Below are positions 58,431 to 64,000 of a stretch of 64,000 bases of DNA, piece after piece. Within the stretch, counting starts at the first letter, position 1, and each line of letters opens with the position of its first letter. Source of the DNA: Legionella worsleiensis. Lineage in GTDB: Bacteria; Pseudomonadota; Gammaproteobacteria; Legionellales; Legionellaceae. Below the pieces are notes generated by a model, which saw only the letters and a list, made by a program, of their open reading frames with translations, had not been told where the DNA came from and made no database searches. Made by a program: the position numbers and the translations under genes. The stretch spans positions 5,180-69,179 of the forward strand of contig NZ_LNZC01000029.1 in the NCBI RefSeq assembly GCF_001467535.1. The letters are read 5' to 3'.

Positions 58431-60056
58431 TTAACCTCTGTCAACCCATGTTTTTACAACCTGAGCTACGCGCTTAGGCTCTTTATCTACTACCTGACGT
58501 AATAAATTCAATTGCGACTCATAATCGGTGACTTCTGTTAAAGCAAGTTGCCCCTCTTGAGCTGCCTCTTCGGTTGAATTCAAATTGGCTTCTTCTTCAC
58601 TCTTGTTACTTGCTAACGTTTTGAGCATAGGTCTTAATACCCCAAAAATCAAAGCAAGCAAAAATAATGCCCCGGAGACTTGTTTTACTATGGACCAGAA
58701 GCTGTCTTTCTGCCAAAAACGTTCTTCAGGCAGTTTTTCTATGGGATCAGGTTTCACGAAATTACTATTAATTACATTTAAACTATCCCCTCGTTTAGCG
58801 TTCAAGCCAATTGCATCAGCAACAAGCAGTTTTATCTGTTCAATTTCTTGGGGTGTTAATGGTTTTTTCTCCATTTTTTTAGTTTTATCATTCATGACGG
58901 CTCGATTATCAACCAAAACAGCAACCGAGAGTCGTTTAATCGTGCCGGGCTGATTTTTGGTATGGCTAATCGTTTTATCCAATTCAAAATTTTTGGTACT
59001 TTGCGTTCGATAGTCAGAGGATTTTGCCACATCAGTACCCGATTGAAGCGGAGCGGCATTCGTTCCCGCTTGCACCGGCTGATTTCTCTGCGCCAAGTTA
59101 GGATTAGCCTGTGGAATATTAGAAAGAGTCCCAGCAACGCCCATGGCATTATTACTGGCATTTCGTTGCTCTTGCATGGACTGCTCGCTTCGCAATGAAG
59201 GCAATTCAGGGTTAAACAGTTCCTGAGTCTGTTCATAGGTAGTAAAATCGACATCTGCCGATACCTTTGCTTTCACCCGCCCGTAGCCCAGGATGGGAGT
59301 TAAAATTTCCTGAATTTTTTGCGAATACTGTTTTTCTAAAGTTTGTCGGTAATCAAGAAAACGCTCTGTATCTGAAAAAAGCGTTTGCCCACCACCTTCG
59401 TTTAATAACTGGCCGTCCTGATCAACTACTGTGACACGGCTTGCACTAAGATTAGGAATGCTGGAAGCAACCAGGTTGACTATGGCTGCAATAGTTTGTT
59501 TTTTGAGTTCCAATCCTGAATAAACGTCGATGAATACTGAAGCACTTGGCTGTTGACTGTCTCGTACAAAGGCTGATTCTCTTGGGATAGCCAGATGAAC
59601 ACGAGCAGCTTTAATGTCTTTAAATTTACTAATAGTACGGGCCAACTCTGTTTCAAGAGCCTGTTTGTAACGGGCATTTTCCATAAATTGGCTGCTGTTA
59701 AATGTTCCATTTTCTGCAAACATACTTTCAGTGCCACCACTATCTCGTGGCAAACCCTCAGCCGCAAGCCTTAAACGAGCACTTTGTAATTGATCTGCAG
59801 AAACTAATAAGGTGCCATGATTTTGGTCGATTTTGTACTCTATACCATTGCGCTCTAAAACGGCTAACACATCTGAGGTATCACGAGGATTTAACTGACT
59901 GTATAATGGAATATAACTGGGCTCGCGCGACCATAAAACGACCGCTAAACCCAGTGCTATACTTGCGGCCAAACCCACCAATAAACCAATTTGGCGAGGT
60001 ATGGATAAGCTTGCAAATTTTGCTGCCGCAGTTGAAGCATTATCAACCAATGCCAT
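58431..60056 (-). CDS. fliF: Flagellar MS-ring protein FliF
   Basis: Forms the membrane ring on which the flagellum is built. 541 residues: a first membrane helix at about 23-43, ring-building motifs (LNPRDTSDVLAVLERNGIEYKI, PRDSGGTESMF, ARVHLAIPRES), a linker of low complexity (320-360), a second helix at about 452-474, and a C-terminal FliG-binding tail. A 66-base gap separates it from fliE. Confidence 0.96.
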   Translation of the reverse strand: MALVDNASTAAAKFASLSIPRQIGLLVGLAASIALGLAVVLWSREPSYIPLYSQLNPRDTSDVLAVLERNGIEYKIDQNHGTLLVSADQLQSARLRLAAEGLPRDSGGTESMFAENGTFNSSQFMENARYKQALETELARTISKFKDIKAARVHLAIPRESAFVRDSQQPSASVFIDVYSGLELKKQTIAAIVNLVASSIPNLSASRVTVVDQDGQLLNEGGGQTLFSDTERFLDYRQTLEKQYSQKIQEILTPILGYGRVKAKVSADVDFTTYEQTQELFNPELPSLRSEQSMQEQRNASNNAMGVAGTLSNIPQANPNLAQRNQPVQAGTNAAPLQSGTDVAKSSDYRTQSTKNFELDKTISHTKNQPGTIKRLSVAVLVDNRAVMNDKTKKMEKKPLTPQEIEQIKLLVADAIGLNAKRGDSLNVINSNFVKPDPIEKLPEERFWQKDSFWSIVKQVSGALFLLALIFGVLRPMLKTLASNKSEEEANLNSTEEAAQEGQLALTEVTDYESQLNLLRQVVDKEPKRVAQVVKTWVDRG

Positions 60057-60122
60057 TATAAACTCCTGTAGTGTTTATCCTGTACCCAAAATTACGCCTG
60101 AGGATTCGATGAAAAGCCTGAG

Positions 60123-60437
60123 TTAAACGGGCATATTCATAATATCCTGATAAGCCTGTACCACTTTATTTCTGACCCTTAAAGTTGCTTCAAAAGCGAG
60201 ACTTGATTTTTGACTGGCAATCATCACTTCCCCGATACTCACATTAGGATCACCAAGTTCATACTTGGTTTTCAATGCGTTAGAGGTTTCACTCATGTCA
60301 TTCACTTGATTTAATGCGTTTTGGAACACTTGACCGAATGGTGTGTGTTTGGAATCAATTGCATTTAATCCTCCTTCAGCCTGAGCTGCCATGGATCTGA
60401 TCTGGTTTAGTAAATTAACTGTGTTTATTTCACTCAC
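60123..60437 (-). CDS. fliE: Flagellar rod/MS-ring junction protein FliE
   Basis: Joins the MS ring to the proximal rod. With the GTG start chosen here (AAGGAG 7 bases before it), the product is 104 residues, the usual FliE size; the ATG two codons upstream overlaps the ribosome site and the first in-frame ATG has none. The signature end KSSLAFEATLRVRNKVVQAYQDIMNMPV is typical. It heads the fliEFGHIJ run. Confidence 0.93.
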   Translation of the reverse strand: MSEINTVNLLNQIRSMAAQAEGGLNAIDSKHTPFGQVFQNALNQVNDMSETSNALKTKYELGDPNVSIGEVMIASQKSSLAFEATLRVRNKVVQAYQDIMNMPV

Positions 60438-60497
60438 TTCCATACTCCTTATTATCATTCCCTGAAATCAACCCAACCCGAAAAAAGGTATATCGCA

Positions 60498-61808
60498 TCA
60501 AACAACATACCCCTCTTCACGCATTTTTGCCAATTTGTATCTTAGTGTTCGCTCACTCACTCCAAGCAATGCGGCAACCTGTTGTCTGTTACCTTCATGT
60601 TCCAATAGCGTTTTTTCAATTAGCTCGTATTCATGAATCTGTAAATTTTTACTGGTTGCTGCAGCGCTGGTTTCAGGTGTTTTCGTGGCGTTTAAAGACA
60701 GCTGTAAGTGCTCTCCTTCAATTATCCCCTGAGTTTGTAAGACTAAGGCTCTTTGCACTACATTATCCAGTTCCCTGGCATTACCTGGCCATGGGTATGA
60801 CAGCATCAACTTTTGTGCCGTTGGGCTAATGACCGGAACTATAGGCTGTTTGTGTTGGCAATGTTTTCTAATCAAATAATTAGCCAAGGGTATAATATCA
60901 TTTTTTCTTTCCCTTAAGGGATGCCATTGCAAGGGGAAAATATTGAGTCTGTAAAATAAATCCTCACGAAATCTACCGGCTTGCACTTCATCTTTTAATT
61001 GCCTGTTTGTTGTAGCCAGAATACGCACATCCAGACTGATCATTTTATTGGAACCAATACGCTCCACTTCTTTTTCTTGTAATACTCTGAGCAATTTGGC
61101 TTGCAAGCTTAAAGACATTTCACTGACTTCATCCAAAAGCAAGGTTCCACCCTGAGCCTGTTCAAATTTCCCGGGAGTGGATTTATAGGCCCCGGTAAAG
61201 GATCCTTTTTCATAACCAAATAAAGTCGCTTCCAGCATCTGTTCGGGTATTGCAGCACAGTTAATTGCAATAAAGGGGTGTTTTTTTCGGGGAGAATGAT
61301 CATGAATGAAATGCGCCAATACCTCTTTACCGGTTCCACTTTCTCCACTAATCATCACCCCTACATCCGATTGTGCAACCTTTAATGCCATGGTCAGCAG
61401 AGCTTGACTCTTAGGATCGTGAGCTACAGGTTGACCGCTATCATCAACTTCAATTTTGATGTATTGCTTGATTTTTTCAGTCAACACCTGAGCGCTAAAT
61501 GGCTTTTGTAAGTAATCAACGGCACCATGACGTATGGCATTTACGGCATCTTCTACTGAACCATAAGCGGTCATCAATATAACCGGAAGTCCTGGTCTTT
61601 TTTTATGAATCTCAGCGAGCAATTGATTCCCATCAAGTTTATCCATTCTAATATCTGTTAACACAACAGCTGGATTATGCAGCTCAAGTAAAGTTAAGGC
61701 TTCTTTTCCGTCTTTAGCGGTAATGTAGGTATGGCCAGAGATAGTCATGGTTTCAGCCAGAGCTTCTCTTAAAACGGGATCGTCTTCAACAATTAAAACA
61801 TGGCTCAT
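60498..61808 (-). CDS. fleR: Sigma-54 response regulator FleR/FlrC
   Basis: Activates mid-class flagellar genes with sigma-54. 436 residues: receiver domain with phospho-acceptor Asp52 (VVLTDIRMDKLDG), AAA+ domain (Walker A GESGTGKEVLA near 166, Walker B GGTLLLDEVSEM), then a Fis-type helix-turn-helix at the C-terminus (VAALLGVSERTLRYKLAKMR). The sigma-54 contact loop reads GSFTGA instead of the usual GAFTGA. It is followed by fliE after 60 bases and preceded by fleS. Confidence 0.92.
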   Translation of the reverse strand: MSHVLIVEDDPVLREALAETMTISGHTYITAKDGKEALTLLELHNPAVVLTDIRMDKLDGNQLLAEIHKKRPGLPVILMTAYGSVEDAVNAIRHGAVDYLQKPFSAQVLTEKIKQYIKIEVDDSGQPVAHDPKSQALLTMALKVAQSDVGVMISGESGTGKEVLAHFIHDHSPRKKHPFIAINCAAIPEQMLEATLFGYEKGSFTGAYKSTPGKFEQAQGGTLLLDEVSEMSLSLQAKLLRVLQEKEVERIGSNKMISLDVRILATTNRQLKDEVQAGRFREDLFYRLNIFPLQWHPLRERKNDIIPLANYLIRKHCQHKQPIVPVISPTAQKLMLSYPWPGNARELDNVVQRALVLQTQGIIEGEHLQLSLNATKTPETSAAATSKNLQIHEYELIEKTLLEHEGNRQQVAALLGVSERTLRYKLAKMREEGYVV

Positions 61809-61828
61809 AAATATCCTTTATTTTAGTT

Positions 61829-62848
61829 TCATTCGACTCTGTTTATCCCTGGTATGTACAAATGTACCTGGGTACCCTCACCTTCAACAGACTCCAAGGT
61901 AACTTTACCTCCATGAGCTTTTACAACTGCAAAAACAACCGCTAGTCCCAGTCCAGTTCCTTGCGCTTTAGTAGTAAAGAAAGGCGAAAAGGCTTGTGAC
62001 TTTACTTCTTCACTCATTCCTTTTCCATTATCCTCTACTGATATTTGTATACCTGAATCGTCCATGGATGCAAGCGTTAAATGTATTTGGGTCGCTTCTG
62101 ATTGCAATGCATTGATCACCAAATTCAAAACTGCTCCAATTAAAGACTCTCCGTGAATTGTTGATTCATGTGTAATCAAGTGATTATTTAATTTAAACGA
62201 GACTTCTGCAGACTCAATATAAGGCTGTGCTCTCTGCATTAACTGCGAACACCAATAGGTCATATCCATAATTGTGGGTTGAATTGTGGTGCCACGGGCA
62301 AACAAGAGTAAATCATGAATTTGTTGTTCTATACTGCCATGACACTCTTGTAATCGTTTAATCCAATGTTTACTGCGTGGGTCAAATTCAGGAAGATTAT
62401 TTAAATGTTCGGTATATAAAATAGCTGATGATAAAGGCGTTCTAATCTGATGGGCAAGCTGTGCAGTCATTGTTCCAATAGAAACAAGACGTTTCTCATT
62501 TTCTCTTGCTTTCTCATAATCTCGAGTTGCAGTAATATCCGACAAAGTAATCAGTATCCCAGGTAAACTGTCCAGTGAGGAGATAGCCACATGGACACGC
62601 CGCCCATCAGCCAAAGACACGTCATGACCATCATCCGCTCGAGGAACAAACGCACGTTGAATAACATCCAGCCAGAGAGAACCTGTTAACCCATAACCCA
62701 ACATGGCCTCAGCAGAAGGATTTAACCATACTACTCTGCCCTGCGCATTCAAGATTACCAGAGCAATAGGCAAACTGGATAAAATATCCCATTCAGAAAA
62801 TTCAATCTGAGGTTTAACTGCACATGTCTCGTAATTGTAATAGTGCAT
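61829..62848 (-). CDS. fleS: Sensor histidine kinase FleS/FlrB
   Basis: Phosphorylates FleR. No membrane helix is seen, so it is cytosolic. Domains: PAS (about 20-110, LSSLPIALVILNAQGRVVWLNPSAEAMLGY), HisKA with AQLAHQIRTPLSSAILYTEHL, and the ATPase with LNLVINALQSEA, VEDNGKGMS and GTGLGLAVVF. The start is placed at ATG 62848 (MHYYNYET), because the earlier GTG at 62896 lies within the sigma-54 -24/-12 element and could not be on the transcript. No clear ribosome site precedes 62848, so the start is tentative. Confidence 0.85.
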   Translation of the reverse strand: MHYYNYETCAVKPQIEFSEWDILSSLPIALVILNAQGRVVWLNPSAEAMLGYGLTGSLWLDVIQRAFVPRADDGHDVSLADGRRVHVAISSLDSLPGILITLSDITATRDYEKARENEKRLVSIGTMTAQLAHQIRTPLSSAILYTEHLNNLPEFDPRSKHWIKRLQECHGSIEQQIHDLLLFARGTTIQPTIMDMTYWCSQLMQRAQPYIESAEVSFKLNNHLITHESTIHGESLIGAVLNLVINALQSEATQIHLTLASMDDSGIQISVEDNGKGMSEEVKSQAFSPFFTTKAQGTGLGLAVVFAVVKAHGGKVTLESVEGEGTQVHLYIPGINRVE

Positions 62849-62884
62849 GAGATGTTCGATTAATGAGTTAGTTATTAAGACTCT

Positions 62885-62900
62885 AGCAAATTTCACGCCA
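62885..62900 (-). promoter_or_regulatory. Sigma-54 (-24/-12) promoter of fleSR
   Basis: Minus-strand TGGCGTGAAATTTGCT fits TGGCACG-N4-TTGCT with GG and GC exactly 10 bases apart. It lies just upstream of fleS, where a FleQ/sigma-54 promoter is expected. Confidence 0.75.
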
Positions 62901-63254
62901 AAAAGAAAATGTCATAAAAATCATAGGATTAATTATTAATATACTTATTTGATAAAGTGAGGTTAAAGCGCATTGAACAATCAATATTTAATCAATCATC
63001 AGTGATGAATGTGAAAGAAAGCCCTTGCTATAAAAGTATTATAAATAGCTTTTAATCATGGAATGAATAAAGGTCTAAGTCACAATATCGAAAAGACGTC
63101 ATTTCTTTGACACAATCTAATTTAGCCTTGTCTTCCAAACCAATGGGAATCCTTATGAGTGACGCCATCCACAAACGTGCATCCGCTCGCTCATTTATTC
63201 ATAACTGAATTGTATGTAAAGAATGTCACCAATCCCGAAACGATGCATCAAATT
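62901..63254. other. Intergenic region upstream of fleS
   Basis: About 350 bases between the fleS promoter and the terminator of the next gene. FleQ sites could lie here. I see only short open frames without support (one 17-codon frame near 63150), and no clear repeat. Confidence 0.4.
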
Positions 63255-63288
63255 AAAAAAAAACAGGGTGTGATTAGAACACACCCTG
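63255..63288 (-). terminator. Rho-independent terminator of the outer-membrane protein gene
   Basis: On the minus strand, CAGGGTGTG and CACACCCTG form a perfect 9-bp stem with a 7-base loop, followed by nine T residues. It is about 35 bases beyond the stop. Confidence 0.95.
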
Positions 63289-63321
63289 CTTATTCAACAG
63301 AATGAAGAATACGCTCCGGCG

Positions 63322-64000
63322 TTAAATTAATACACGCAGTTCAGCATAAACTTCATTAGCAGTAAACGAACCACTCCATGGGGTTACACTCACGCCAGTT
63401 CTGCCGCTTGGAGCAGATAAAGAAGACATGATGTAATCAGGGAATGGAATCTTTCCACCATCAAAATAATCGTATCCGACGGCCAATGATGTACGCTGAG
63501 TTAGTTGAGCAGAAATACCTGCACCTACACGCCATGCAAACTCACTGTTGGTTGATGTTTGATTAATGGATGCGACTTCAGTCCTGTTTACTCCAAAAGG
63601 AGCGGTCAGGGTTCTAAAATCTTTAACATTCATGTAATTAACACCAATTCCGCCGCCAACATATGGTTGCATTGAGAAGGAACCAACCTGCCATAACATG
63701 TTAGAATTCATGCTACCCAGATCAAGCCATCCATTAACCATGACACTGTTGCTGTTCAATTTGAACATACGGGTTCTTGCATCACCGGTAAATCCAGGTA
63801 CTCCGTTATCTGCACCAGTTTGGAATTGAGAATAGTCGTAGTCACCTCGGTGTTCATAACGAGCATCAAGACGAAGATAATCGTTCATGTAACGACCGAC
63901 GCCAAAAAACATCAGGGCAGAAGAACCTAAATTGTTTGAATAACCTTGGGTTGCAAAATCCCAAATTGCAGGATCGACGCTAATATCGGCATCACTTGCC
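63322..64000 (-). CDS. Outer-membrane beta-barrel protein (5' end beyond window)
   Basis: The frame stays open to the window edge, so only the C-terminal 225 or so residues are visible; the ATG at 63912 is internal, since coding continues upstream (SDADISVDPAIWDFATQGY). Alternating strands (YLRLDARYEHRGDYDYS, MQPYVGGGIGVNYMN, FAWRVGAGISAQLTQRTSLAVGYDYFDGG) and the end VYAELRVLI are those of an eight- to ten-stranded barrel of the opacity/OmpW-like type. The final residue is Ile, not the usual Phe. Function cannot be read. A strong terminator follows. Confidence 0.75.
   Translation of the reverse strand, partial: ASDADISVDPAIWDFATQGYSNNLGSSALMFFGVGRYMNDYLRLDARYEHRGDYDYSQFQTGADNGVPGFTGDARTRMFKLNSNSVMVNGWLDLGSMNSNMLWQVGSFSMQPYVGGGIGVNYMNVKDFRTLTAPFGVNRTEVASINQTSTNSEFAWRVGAGISAQLTQRTSLAVGYDYFDGGKIPFPDYIMSSLSAPSGRTGVSVTPWSGSFTANEVYAELRVLI

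Noticed and set aside
62885-62900. GTG 62896 as the fleS start codon
   Set aside because: The codon is part of the sigma-54 -24/-12 element and would lie upstream of the transcript start.
1-64000. CRISPR array, insertion sequence or prophage
   Set aside because: No regularly spaced direct repeats, no transposase or integrase motif, and no tRNA-linked attachment repeat was seen.

Overview
The window looks like a chromosomal segment of Legionella, most probably L. pneumophila or a close relative. It is AT-rich and gammaproteobacterial in gene content. It combines a flagellar fli/fle cluster with several genes that look like Dot/Icm effectors: a giant kinase fusion, an orphan pair downstream of clpB, and a small protein ending in a eukaryotic-style prenylation (CaaX) motif. 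The species call rests on recognising the gene content and order, not on a database search.

Layout. 1-3.5 kb: a translation cluster on the minus strand, rpsB-tsf-pyrH-frr, with a structured rpsB leader and an rpsB/tsf attenuator. 3.5-10.8 kb: a TPP riboswitch driving tenA, a YbiT-type ABC-F ATPase, an unknown Rossmann-like protein, then map-glnD. 10.9-14 kb: a 991-residue protein with a GT-B-like N-terminus and an intact Ser/Thr kinase domain, probably a translocated effector. 14.1-17.6 kb: guaB-guaA-tadA. 17.8-18.9 kb: minD-minE with no adjacent minC. 19-20.3 kb: a degenerate EAL-HDOD regulator. 21-28 kb: a six-gene minus-strand run, ugpA-ugpE-ugpC-DUF1189-hydrolase-fadE, which lacks a periplasmic binding protein. 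28-37.8 kb: a quinone oxidoreductase, a ClC antiporter, a fused anthranilate synthase TrpE(G), gatCAB, a DUF2130 protein and rnpB (RNase P RNA). 37.9-44.3 kb: fis, the CaaX protein, trmJ-iscS-(degenerate iscU)-iscA, suhB and sppA. 44.3-49 kb: clpB with a textbook heat-shock promoter, then two unknown genes that are probable effectors. 49.2-55 kb: mpl, a small membrane protein and yhdP. 54.9-62.9 kb: flagellar export and basal-body genes fliJ-I-H-G-F-E preceded by fleR-fleS. 63.3-64 kb: the 3' part of an outer-membrane beta-barrel gene.

How they work together. Most genes are housekeeping: ribosome and mRNA decoding, purine synthesis, division-site selection, tRNA-dependent amidation and modification, Fe-S supply, and peptidoglycan recycling. 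The flagellar block forms one long minus-strand unit headed by the FleS/FleR two-component system, with a sigma-54 -24/-12 element just in front of fleS. Accessory genes sit as single insertions between these conserved blocks: glnD/tadA, fis/isc, clpB/mpl and gatB/rnpB. The most novel candidates are the GT-B/kinase fusion, the CaaX protein with a possible Cys/His deamidase-like core, the IscU homologue that has lost its three ligand cysteines, and the binding-protein-less Ugp operon coupled to DUF1189 and fatty-acid genes.
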